A DNA stretch of 64,000 nt from Reyranella humidisoli (GTDB lineage: Bacteria; Pseudomonadota; Alphaproteobacteria; Reyranellales; Reyranellaceae), in assembly GCF_019039055.1 (NCBI RefSeq), contig NZ_JAHOPB010000001.1:3694001-3758000 (forward strand), in the 5' to 3' direction. The notes under the pieces were generated by a model that was given only the letters and a program-made list of their open reading frames with translations, ran no database searches and was not told where the DNA came from. Each line of letters begins with the position of its first letter. Position 1 is the first letter of the stretch. Below, in pieces: positions 15,942 to 23,634 of the stretch. A program made the position numbers and the translations under genes.

Positions 15942-18668
15942 ATGACCTCCGCTCGAGTATCAGACGTCCCGTGGTCATATCCGAGCGTTCCGCCACTCGA
16001 CCTGAATGGCCCGACTGTTCCGTTCCGTCGGTTTTGCGAGGACTGGATCGATCGACCGGTGCTCGACCTGTTCCAGTCTGCCGCGGAGGAATTCGAAGAT
16101 CGGGTTGCCTGTGAAGATCTTGCCGGGCATCTGACCTACGCACAGGTTTGGGCGGCATGCCGGCGTCTCAGTCACAGGATCGATGCCTCCGTCCCTGCCG
16201 GACAACCTGTCGGCATCTTGCTTCCGAACGAAGCCGCGTATCCCGTCGCGATCCTGGCCTGCCTGGCGTCGAGCAGGCCTTGCGTGATGATCGATCGTCA
16301 ACATCCGGCAGAGCGCGTCGCCGCAATCGTTCGCGACGCCGGTGTCGCGACGGTCATTCTGAGGCGGTCCGAAATCAAGGGCGGTCTTCTGCTGCCGGCC
16401 GGCATTCGCACCATCGTGATCGACGATGCACTGGAAGGTCTGCCGGCAGCCGAGCAGCCATTAGCTGAGTGGCCTTCCGCTTCCTCGACGCCTCCCGGCG
16501 CGGCCAGTTTCATCGTCTATACATCGGGCAGTACCGGCCAACCAAAAGGCATCGCGATCAGCCAGCGCACCATTCTCAATCGCGTCGGCCAGCTCATCAA
16601 CGCCGTGCATTTTCGCCCCGACGACAAGCTGCTGTCGCTCGCGTCTCCGAGTACGATTGCCGGCCTGCAGCATATATTCGAAGCCTTGTTGACCGGCGCT
16701 GCTTTGGTGAAGCTCGACCTTCAGCGGACGGGACTCGGCCGGGTCGTGCAGGCAATCGGCGAGATGGGCATCACCATGATGTTCACAACGCCGGCTGTGT
16801 GGCGCAGCGTCGCCCGCATCGACAAGGTTGCGCCCGCCCTGGCGTCTCTGCGCTGCGTCCATTCCTCGGGCGACGCTTTGCTCGCGGTCGATCTCGAGCA
16901 GCTTCGGGGATTACTGTCCAAAGACTGCCACGTGCTTTCTTCGTATGGCGCCACGGAAGCGCCGGCAATCCTGCAATGGTTCGTGCCGCCGAAGTTTCGG
17001 ACCGACGGGCCTCGCGTGCCGGCCGGATATCCGTTGCCGGGATTTACTGTCGCCTTGCTCGACGATGCCGGAAAGGCCGTGCAGCAGGGGGAGCCGGGCG
17101 AACTCTTTGTCAGGAGTTCCTGGATGTCGCTCGGACTCTGGCGCGGCGGCGCTGTTCACCCGGGGCTTTTTCAACAGGACATGAACAACCTGGAGCCCGT
17201 GTATCGCACGGGCGACATCGCTTCCCGTGGCCCCGACGGCCTCGTCGCGATGCTCGGCCGCAAGGATCGGCAGATCAAGGTTCTGGGCAACCGTGTCGAG
17301 CTTGCGGAAATCGAGACGGCGCTCCGGCTGTTGCCCGAGGTTGCAGATGCAGCAGTCGTGGCCCGGGCGACTGTGGGCGAGTCTACATTGTTCGCATTCG
17401 TCGTGCTGCGTGAGGCGGTTTCGTCATCCGTTGCCGTCTCGATCCGAAAGCACCTGAAGGAGAGGCTTCCCGCCTACATGGAGCCATCCGAGCTCTTCGT
17501 GCTCGACGAACTTCCGCTGCTGCCGGGCCGGAAAGTGGACGAGGAGGCGTTGCTGGCGCACGCCGCGCAGCGTTCGACGGTCAAGTCAGGGCCTCTGCCG
17601 CCCCCCGCCAGCGCCCACCCGACGCCACGCTCGACCGATATTGTGGGCGAGGCTTGGCGCCTCGCCCTTGGCCGTCCGGCGCTCCAGGACGGCCCTAGCT
17701 TCGACGAGGCCGGTGGCGATTCTCTTCGGTTGCTCCTTCTGGTTCTCCATCTGGAACGGTTGTGCGGCCGGTCGCTCCCGCTGGACCAATTCCATGCTGG
17801 GCTTAAACCCGTGGAGTTTGCCCAGGTTCTGGATCGCCTGAGGGAAAGACCGTCGCCAGTGTCTCAGGACGCTCTGCCGATGGTGTTCCTGGTGCCGGGG
17901 AAGTGGGGAGATACGCCTCTTCTGGCCCGCTTCCGAATGGCCTGCGCCAAAAGCATCAGGGTCGTCCCAACGAGCTATCCCGATCTCGGTTGCCTCGCGC
18001 GGGGTGGTCATGAAGACATCGTTGCGCATCTGGTAGCCCAGATCGAACAGTTCGCGCCGGACGGGGCCATTCTTCTCGCCGGATATTCCCTGGGAGGAGA
18101 TTTTGCCTATGCCGTCGCCGACCAGCTATCGAAGCGGGGCCGGAGGATCTCGGCGCTTCTGGTGCTCGATACAGATGCCGAGCACTACAACTCGGGTCCG
18201 CCTCTGGAACGGCGCGGCTTTGTAAAACGATTTTCAACGCTGTGTCGCCTTGCAGGCAATCGCGACTGGGGGACGATGGCGGAAGCGATACTTACCCCGT
18301 CCTTGGTTACGGGGCCGATGGGGCTTCATGCGCTTCGGTTCCTATTGTCTTTCCGTTTTCCAGCCAACAGTCACTTCATGTTTCGGTTGAGTTGGCACTT
18401 GCAGTCGATGCTCGTCCAGTTTCATCGTGGGGCCTGGATCCGGCACGCGCCACCCACCCGCTTAAGCGTTCCGGTGCTGCTATTCCGTTCGGAGGAGGGT
18501 GGCGTCGACCTGGGGTGGCATGCTCGCACCGAGAAGCTGACCATCGTTCCGGTCCCAGGCAATCATGTCAGTATGCTCGATCGCGAGAATTCCGAGGTCC
18601 TTGTTGCTGAGTTCAACCGGGCAGTTCATATCGCTTCGGGCCAGGGTGCGGCTCTGTCGGAAGGATGA
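15942..18668 (+). CDS. Single-module NRPS-like enzyme, A-T-TE architecture
   Basis: A 908-residue enzyme with three domains. Adenylation (about 35-540): VYTSGSTGQPKGIAIS (193-208), SSYGATEAP (333-341), YRTGDIASRGPDG (421-433), GRKDRQIKVLGNRVELAEIE (439-458) and LPGRKVDEE with the A10 Lys531. Thiolation (about 565-635): EAGGDSLRLL with phosphopantetheine Ser594. Thioesterase (about 645-900): GYSLGG with Ser716, DTDAE and GNHVSMLD giving the Asp and His. There is no condensation domain. The A4 region reads SPSTIAGLQHIFE, so the Asp that anchors the amino group of alpha-amino acids is missing; an aryl, keto or hydroxy acid is a likelier substrate. A-T-TE proteins such as furanone/quinone synthetases join two arylpyruvates. 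Here it opens the lasso-type operon; whether it modifies the peptide or makes a separate product is open. Confidence 0.85.
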   Translation: MTSARVSDVPWSYPSVPPLDLNGPTVPFRRFCEDWIDRPVLDLFQSAAEEFEDRVACEDLAGHLTYAQVWAACRRLSHRIDASVPAGQPVGILLPNEAAYPVAILACLASSRPCVMIDRQHPAERVAAIVRDAGVATVILRRSEIKGGLLLPAGIRTIVIDDALEGLPAAEQPLAEWPSASSTPPGAASFIVYTSGSTGQPKGIAISQRTILNRVGQLINAVHFRPDDKLLSLASPSTIAGLQHIFEALLTGAALVKLDLQRTGLGRVVQAIGEMGITMMFTTPAVWRSVARIDKVAPALASLRCVHSSGDALLAVDLEQLRGLLSKDCHVLSSYGATEAPAILQWFVPPKFRTDGPRVPAGYPLPGFTVALLDDAGKAVQQGEPGELFVRSSWMSLGLWRGGAVHPGLFQQDMNNLEPVYRTGDIASRGPDGLVAMLGRKDRQIKVLGNRVELAEIETALRLLPEVADAAVVARATVGESTLFAFVVLREAVSSSVAVSIRKHLKERLPAYMEPSELFVLDELPLLPGRKVDEEALLAHAAQRSTVKSGPLPPPASAHPTPRSTDIVGEAWRLALGRPALQDGPSFDEAGGDSLRLLLLVLHLERLCGRSLPLDQFHAGLKPVEFAQVLDRLRERPSPVSQDALPMVFLVPGKWGDTPLLARFRMACAKSIRVVPTSYPDLGCLARGGHEDIVAHLVAQIEQFAPDGAILLAGYSLGGDFAYAVADQLSKRGRRISALLVLDTDAEHYNSGPPLERRGFVKRFSTLCRLAGNRDWGTMAEAILTPSLVTGPMGLHALRFLLSFRFPANSHFMFRLSWHLQSMLVQFHRGAWIRHAPPTRLSVPVLLFRSEEGGVDLGWHARTEKLTIVPVPGNHVSMLDRENSEVLVAEFNRAVHIASGQGAALSEG

Positions 18669-18709
18669 TGCAGAAGTCATTTTTGTTCCGGTAGCCGTGA
18701 AGCGCGCCA

Positions 18710-19399
18710 GTGTTCGGGCGATCTGGAAAATCACATCGAGAGCAGGAATTGAGTGACTTCGGCAGGACTGGCGGAGAGGGCGGCTGCGGGAAGCCTCCCG
18801 AGGGGCGTACATATCGCCACGCCGCCTACGGCATCGTCGTCGACTGCCCGTTCCGGCTGTCGTCCATCGAAGAAACGGCCGCCGCAAGCGGCTCGACCAC
18901 GAACAATGTAACGCTCGGGACACCCGATTACTCTCGAGTGAGGTCCGACGGGTTGGAGTCCGCCCCCGACGACTGGTTTCACCATTCGGTGCTGCCGGAT
19001 GGAAGCATCTACCTGAAAGCGGATGAGGTTTTCGAAGCCGCCGTCTCGGCCGAGGGGCGGCAGGTCATCTGCGCGAAGGCGGAAGGTGTCGACGAAAGGG
19101 CGTTCGAGGCGTTCTTCCTGAACTTCATTCTGAGCACATCGCTTGTACTGCAGGGCGAGGACACCGGCGAGCCGGGGCGGACGTCGCCCGCCGATGCCAT
19201 CTCCTCGACGCGGCTGGCGGGATTCGAGCCGGTGCGGGTGCTCACGACATCGAGCATGACTATCAGATATCGTGTGCTCGACCGGCTTGCGTGGCAATTG
19301 CTGTTCGCGGAGCATGTGGCGCAGGAAGTATTTTTCTATGCGATACGATATGCGAGGCGCTATGCCCTCCTCGAGCAGGTGGCTCGGGCGGCGCATTAA
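18710..19399 (+). CDS. HPr-kinase-like N-terminal domain protein without a P-loop
   Basis: About 229 residues from GTG 18710 (TTG near 18746 is a possible later start). From YRHAAYGIVVDCPFRLSSIE through LPDGSIYLKADEV to FFLNFILSTSLVLQGED the order of strands matches the N-terminal half of the HPrK-related kinases found in many lasso clusters. In those proteins the next segment is the kinase domain with a Walker A motif; here it is replaced by about 80 residues without GxxxxGK, ending in an amphipathic helix (RYRVLDRLAWQLLFAEHV) and a basic tail. So the gene is either a core-deleted relic or a non-catalytic adaptor. It begins 42 bases after the A-T-TE gene. Domain assignment is by eye and tentative. 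Confidence 0.45.
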   Translation: MFGRSGKSHREQELSDFGRTGGEGGCGKPPEGRTYRHAAYGIVVDCPFRLSSIEETAAASGSTTNNVTLGTPDYSRVRSDGLESAPDDWFHHSVLPDGSIYLKADEVFEAAVSAEGRQVICAKAEGVDERAFEAFFLNFILSTSLVLQGEDTGEPGRTSPADAISSTRLAGFEPVRVLTTSSMTIRYRVLDRLAWQLLFAEHVAQEVFFYAIRYARRYALLEQVARAAH

Positions 19400-19410
19400 G
19401 GAGCATGTTC

Positions 19411-19572
19411 ATGACGCGCAGCGCAGCCCACCGCTTCGTCGACCAGATCTTTCGGCTTGAAGCCATCGAGACGCTCGCCGTGGTTCGGCCGGCGCGGCCT
19501 CGGTTCGGCATTGATCTGCCATGCGCAAGGCAAGCCGGACCGACCTCGCGTCTTTTGCCCCATACCGCCTGA
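19411..19572 (+). CDS. Small hypothetical ORF in the lasso-type operon
   Basis: A 53-residue frame starting MTRSAAHRFVDQIFRLEAIE, with AAGGAG (19398-19403) seven bases upstream, and ending four bases before the cyclase start. It has one Cys and is rich in Arg, Pro and Ala in the second half. No family is recognised. It does not have the catalytic Cys/His blocks of a B2 leader peptidase and lacks a lasso leader motif. It may be a leader frame that couples translation to the cyclase, or not a gene. Confidence 0.3.
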   Translation: MTRSAAHRFVDQIFRLEAIETLAVVRPARPRFGIDLPCARQAGPTSRLLPHTA

Positions 19573-19575
19573 AAA

Positions 19576-21375
19576 GTGTTCGCCGCCATCTTCAACATCG
19601 ACGGCAGACCCGTCGATCACAGGCGGTTCGAAGTCGCCGGGCATGACTTCGAGAGCCTCGACCCCGCCGGCCATATTGCCTTCGTTTGCTCGAAAGCGGG
19701 ACCTCTTGCAGCTACCGGCGAGGCGATCGGTATCCGGGGCCTTGGCGGGCTGTTCCGAATCGTCGGTCGGGTCAGGCTCGATGCGCGCGACGAACTTCGG
19801 TCGCTGCTTTCGGATCTCCCCCAGGCCGCTGTGGGAGAAGCATCCGATGCCGAACTGTGCCTGCGCGCCTACGCCGCCTGGGGCGACGCGTTCCTGGATC
19901 GCCTCACCGGCGACTTCTGCTTTGTGTTGTGGGACGGCGCGCGCAAGCGGATGATCTGTGCCCGCGACCAGCTCGGCATACGGTCGCTTTTTCATGCCGA
20001 GGTCGGGGGGGCGTGGTTTGTCAGCGACTCGCTGGACTGGATTGCCGCACAGACCGTTGTTGCGCGCGACCTCGACGATACATGGATCGCCGATTTTCTG
20101 ACCGTTGGTCATTCTCTGGAGTCCGAGCGAACGGTCTATCGGCATATTCGGCGGCTGGCCCCGGCGCATGTGCTGACGATCTCCGGAACCCGCGCCGCGA
20201 CGCGCCGATACTGGCGACTGGAAATTGGGGATCCCCTTTACTTTCGGGACCGACGCCAATACACCGAGGGCTTCTTCGATCTTTTGTCGAAATCGATTGC
20301 CGACCGCTTGCCTGCTGGCAGGGTCGGCATCGCCATGAGCGGCGGCCTCGATTCAACCACGCTTGCAGCCTGTGCAGTGCATGTGACGGGAGATGCCTCG
20401 CGTGTTGTGGCCGAATGCCTTGATTTCGAGCAGTTTGAATCTGCGAGAGAAAGACACTTCAGTTCACTGGCGGCCGAGCGGCTTGGCGTCGAGCTTCGGC
20501 ACCGGCAGAGCGACGATCTTGTCTACGACACACAGTGGTGGGCGAGGACGACAACAACGCCGGAGCCGTCGGACCTGATCACGACTGCCCATTTCGACCG
20601 TGAGGTCGTGTGCGAACGGGCGAAAAGAGCATCCGTCTGGTTCTATGGGGAAGGGCCGGACAATGCCCTCGTCTTTGAGCGAAACGACTATCTGTCATGG
20701 CTGGTCGGCCGGCGGGACTGGCGGCGACTGGCGGAGGCCGGCGTGTTCTATTTTCACGTCAAAGGATTGGCGGGATGGTGGGAAACGCTCACGCGCTATA
20801 CCAGACGCCGCCATCACACCGATGATTCCGTTGGCGTGCCGCCGTGGATTGCCCCATCCCTTGCCCGTCACGTGGACTTGGAACGGCGGTTTGCCAGCGC
20901 GACAAGTCCAGGCGGTTTCGGAGCGGGTCTGGTCCCGCGCCATCCCTGGCGCCCGGGAGCCGTAGCCGGATTCAACAATCCCATATGGCCGGCCGTATTC
21001 GCTGACTACGAATTCGAGGAATCCCTGGGACCTCTCGCCCTGCGTCATCCGTTTCTCGACTTGCGTGTCCTCGAATTCATGTTGTCGGTACCGACGCTGC
21101 CGTGGGCCAGGGAAAAGATGCTGTTGCGCGAAGCCATGCGAGGGCAGCTTCCGGACGAGGTGCTCGCGCGCAGGAAAACGCCCCACGAGTCCACGCTGCC
21201 GTTTGGCCACGGACTTCCAAGCCTGTCGCGCGACGGGTACCTGGATCGCTACGTCGACATTTCGATCGTATCGGCCGGGAACTGGTCCGGGCGCCTGCGG
21301 GGCAAAGCTCTCGCCGTTCACGTTCTCGATCACTGGCTGACGAGAAGGCGTCTTGGCGGTGTCATTTCTCAGTGA
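19576..21375 (+). CDS. Lasso-type macrolactam synthetase (asparagine-synthase-like, C protein)
   Basis: A 599-residue AsnB-fold protein from GTG 19576. The N-terminal class II amidotransferase-like domain (about 1-215) begins MFAAIF and so lacks the glutaminase Cys2, as lasso cyclases do. The synthetase domain has the ATP-pyrophosphatase loop MSGGLDSTTLAA (254-265) and GEGPDNAL (358-365), wording shared with lasso cyclases of the split-B class. Expected reaction: adenylate the side chain of an Asp or Glu in the core and let the new N-terminal amine attack it, closing the ring around the threaded tail. It is followed after 68 bases by the B1 protein and then the precursor. A plain asparagine synthetase is unlikely given the missing Cys and the neighbours. 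Confidence 0.82.
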   Translation: MFAAIFNIDGRPVDHRRFEVAGHDFESLDPAGHIAFVCSKAGPLAATGEAIGIRGLGGLFRIVGRVRLDARDELRSLLSDLPQAAVGEASDAELCLRAYAAWGDAFLDRLTGDFCFVLWDGARKRMICARDQLGIRSLFHAEVGGAWFVSDSLDWIAAQTVVARDLDDTWIADFLTVGHSLESERTVYRHIRRLAPAHVLTISGTRAATRRYWRLEIGDPLYFRDRRQYTEGFFDLLSKSIADRLPAGRVGIAMSGGLDSTTLAACAVHVTGDASRVVAECLDFEQFESARERHFSSLAAERLGVELRHRQSDDLVYDTQWWARTTTTPEPSDLITTAHFDREVVCERAKRASVWFYGEGPDNALVFERNDYLSWLVGRRDWRRLAEAGVFYFHVKGLAGWWETLTRYTRRRHHTDDSVGVPPWIAPSLARHVDLERRFASATSPGGFGAGLVPRHPWRPGAVAGFNNPIWPAVFADYEFEESLGPLALRHPFLDLRVLEFMLSVPTLPWAREKMLLREAMRGQLPDEVLARRKTPHESTLPFGHGLPSLSRDGYLDRYVDISIVSAGNWSGRLRGKALAVHVLDHWLTRRRLGGVISQ

Positions 21376-21443
21376 CGGCCCTCGACGAGAGGTCAGCGAT
21401 CCGCCCTCTGCTACTTCGTCCGCGGATGTCCTAGGCCTTACGA

Positions 21444-21722
21444 ATGCTGACAGTTTCGACGATTGGCAAGAGATCCGCACGACGGGTTGCGTGCGGATTC
21501 AGCGGTGAAGTGGTGCTGCTGCACTTCGACAAGGGGCGCTATTTCGGCTTCCGGGGCATGGGAACGGCAATTTGGAATAGTCTCGATGTGTCGAGGGCGA
21601 TCGCGGACGTTTGCGACGATGTTGCGGCGCAGTTCGATGTCGATCCGGCCGTCTGCCTGGATCATGCGGTCAGGTTCCTGGCGAACCTCCAGGAGGTCGG
21701 CCTCATCGACGTCGTTGGTTGA
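21444..21722 (+). CDS. PqqD-family RiPP recognition element (lasso B1 protein)
   Basis: A 92-residue PqqD-like protein. The winged-helix pattern is visible: a first strand block (VACGFSGEVVLLHFDKGRYFGFRGMGTAIWNSL in overlapping parts), then helices DVCDDVAAQFDVDP and HAVRFLANLQEVGLIDV. Stand-alone RREs of this size bind the leader of the lasso precursor and present it to the peptidase and cyclase. Conserved features include the Tyr-Phe after the beta hairpin and the Trp before the first helix. It lies between cyclase and precursor, as is usual for split-B clusters. Confidence 0.85.
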   Translation: MLTVSTIGKRSARRVACGFSGEVVLLHFDKGRYFGFRGMGTAIWNSLDVSRAIADVCDDVAAQFDVDPAVCLDHAVRFLANLQEVGLIDVVG

Positions 21723-21885
21723 CCATTCAGGACAGCTATTTGTACCTGTTTTGGTGCTGCATTCATACCGCATTTGAGGTGCAATATGTTTGCGCTCCGT
21801 CAGAGTATCATGCTACCTCTCCCAAGGGATTGGGTGTGTGGTTGCCTGTTATCGTTCCTTTGTTGCGGGCAGGGAGGAGAACTTT

Positions 21886-22065
21886 ATGGATGCGCGGCAC
21901 AATTGCGATGAGGATGACAGGGGCGTGAAATCACCCCCGAAAAGACCTTACGCCGAGCCGGTGCTCCAGGTTTTGGGCACCTTCAGTGAACTGACACTGA
22001 CCGTTGGAAGCCGTGGGAATAACGATGGTGGCAGGCTGAGCGGCAGAAAAAGCACGCGGGCTTAA
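21886..22065 (+). CDS. Putative lasso peptide precursor (A protein)
   Basis: A 59-residue peptide from ATG 21886, behind a strong ribosome binding site GGGAGGAGA (21872-21880). The leader holds the RRE-binding motif Y-x2-P-x-L-x3-G (Tyr22, Pro25, Leu27, Gly31) in PYAEPVLQVLGTFSELTLTV. Thr39 would be the conserved penultimate leader residue. The predicted core is residues 41-59, GSRGNNDGGRLSGRKSTRA: Gly1 can form the isopeptide with Asp7, the only acidic residue in the core, giving a seven-residue ring and a 12-residue basic tail. The tail has no bulky aromatic plug; Arg10, Leu11, Arg14 or Lys15 would have to serve. An alternative split after Leu38 would put Thr first, which is less plausible. 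The frame is open further upstream but without a ribosome binding site. Confidence 0.75.
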   Translation: MDARHNCDEDDRGVKSPPKRPYAEPVLQVLGTFSELTLTVGSRGNNDGGRLSGRKSTRA

Positions 22066-22075
22066 GGCGTCTGGC

Positions 22076-22096
22076 ATCGTCGACTGTCTCGACGAT
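22076..22096 (+). terminator. Hairpin after the precursor gene, possible attenuator or processing signal
   Basis: ATCGTCGA (22076-22083), loop CTGTC, TCGACGAT (22089-22096): a perfect eight-base stem starting 10 bases after the precursor stop. No T run follows, so it is more likely a partial terminator or an mRNA-stabilising stem that raises precursor level over the downstream gene. Confidence 0.45.
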
Positions 22097-22147
22097 CGTG
22101 CGACTACCTTTGCCTCCGTCCCACTCAAGGCGTAACCATAGCTGAGA

Positions 22148-23380
22148 ATGGGGAAGCTGCGGGCGGACATGGTTTTCAGGTTGGCGCTGTTTCGCAAGCG
22201 GATGCCGGCTTCAGCCCGGCCTTCGACCGGCAGCGTTGAATTCAAGCTTCTCTGTCTTGTTGCACGCCCAGAGCCTGACCTCGGTGAGGCCCGGAAAATA
22301 CTCAGCGCCGGCGTCGACTTCGGGGAACTCTTCAGGCTTGGCGAGTACCACGGAGTCCGCCCGCAGCTTGTCGAGAGTCTCTATCGGATGTCTTGGGAAG
22401 TCGTGCCTGAGGCAACGAGAAACACTTTTGAGAATTTCCGGCGGGTTCACGGCGCACGTGCGCTGCTCGTAACCCGGGAACTTTGCCGCTTGTCCGAGGT
22501 ATTCGCCAAGGCGGGTCTCCGGTTTGCCACCTTCAAGGGACCGACCCTGGCAGCGCTTCTCCATGGAGACGTGTCGCGCCGGGAATATGTCGATGTCGAC
22601 ATCATCGTGCCCAAGCAGCAGATAGACGATGCCGAGCGGCTGCTCGGCGGGCTCGGCTATCGCGCCGCCGATGGAACGCAAGCGCACCGGCAGGCATTTC
22701 TGGCCCACTTGCGACAGTATGCTTTCGTTCACCCCGACAGCGATCTCGCGGTCGACCTCCATTGGAGCTTTACCGGCACCCATGTGCCGTTTCCCTTGAC
22801 GCCTGCCGCTGTCTGGCAGGATCTCGACACCGTACTGATCGGCAATCGCGCCGTTCCCACACCTTCGATCGAAAACCTTGCTCTGTTGCTGGCCGGCCAT
22901 GGAACGAAGGAAGCCTGGCGGTGCTTGGGGTGGACCTGCGATTTCGCCACGCTGATCGACCGCTACCCGGACCTCGATTGGCTTGGCATTCATGAGCGTG
23001 CCAGGGCGCATCGATGCGGCGACACGATCCTGCTGGGCTGCGCGATGGCGCAGGAGTTGGCCGGCACACCCGTCCCACGGCCTCTGCTCGGCCTGCTTGA
23101 GAAGAGTGATCGGGTTCGCTTCCTTGTTGCACGGCTGGCAGGGGACTTGAGGGAAGGCCTGCCTGATCCCGCAGAGCAGGAGAATTTTTCGGATTTCCAT
23201 CTTTGTGAACGCCGGATCGACAAGATCGAGGGTGCGTTGAGGCTGGCACTCACCCGGACCTCTGGGGACTACGACGCGATGAAGCTTCCGCAAATACTTT
23301 GGCCTGTGTACTACGCCACGCGACCTTTCCGCCTCGCGGCCAAGGCGCTGACCGCCCTTGGTCGGAGGGCTGGAAGCTGA
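22148..23380 (+). CDS. NTP_transf_5 family nucleotidyltransferase
   Basis: A 410-residue protein of the PF14907 (NTP_transf_5) family. The core motif is FATFKGPTLAALLHGDVSRR followed by VDVDIIVP, where the D-x-D pair is the metal-binding site of the polymerase-beta-like fold; VDLHW later supplies the third acid. Such genes recur in lasso clusters that also carry HPr-kinase-like proteins; proposed roles include nucleotidyl transfer to the peptide or self-protection, but none is established here. ATG 22148 has only a weak GCTGAG leader; in-frame ATGs at residues 8 and 19 are possible. It closes the operon and is followed by a decayed copy of the sigma-54 upstream region and a transposase. Confidence 0.75.
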   Translation: MGKLRADMVFRLALFRKRMPASARPSTGSVEFKLLCLVARPEPDLGEARKILSAGVDFGELFRLGEYHGVRPQLVESLYRMSWEVVPEATRNTFENFRRVHGARALLVTRELCRLSEVFAKAGLRFATFKGPTLAALLHGDVSRREYVDVDIIVPKQQIDDAERLLGGLGYRAADGTQAHRQAFLAHLRQYAFVHPDSDLAVDLHWSFTGTHVPFPLTPAAVWQDLDTVLIGNRAVPTPSIENLALLLAGHGTKEAWRCLGWTCDFATLIDRYPDLDWLGIHERARAHRCGDTILLGCAMAQELAGTPVPRPLLGLLEKSDRVRFLVARLAGDLREGLPDPAEQENFSDFHLCERRIDKIEGALRLALTRTSGDYDAMKLPQILWPVYYATRPFRLAAKALTALGRRAGS

Positions 23381-23469
23381 TCGGCGACCACGAGCCTTGA
23401 ATGGGTCCTTCCGACCAGATGCTGTCGGGGGCTCGCTGAGCCCGACGCTGCCCCGCCGCAAGCCGATGT

Positions 23470-23575
23470 CGTCCTTTGCCATTTGAGAATGTAGGAAGGC
23501 TCAAGGGGTGGTCTTTTGCATTCTGTAGAGGGCGGATCGCCCTAAAACCCCGATTCTACGCATGTTCTCTCGTTG
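23470..23575 (+). repeat. Decayed copy of the paired activator-site region
   Basis: Aligns with about 12468-12580 from GTCCTTTGC onward, with one deletion of about ten bases. The two palindromes are degenerate (TTTGCCATTTGAGAA at 23475-23489 and TTTGCATTCTGTAGA at 23515-23529) but keep the 40-base centre spacing. The -24/-12 element is not preserved. It lies after the nucleotidyltransferase gene and before the transposase. Confidence 0.5.
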
Positions 23576-23634
23576 TCCATACCGAAAACTCCATGCACTG
23601 GCGTGAGGGGCGGGATCGAGTGGGCTGAGCCTCC

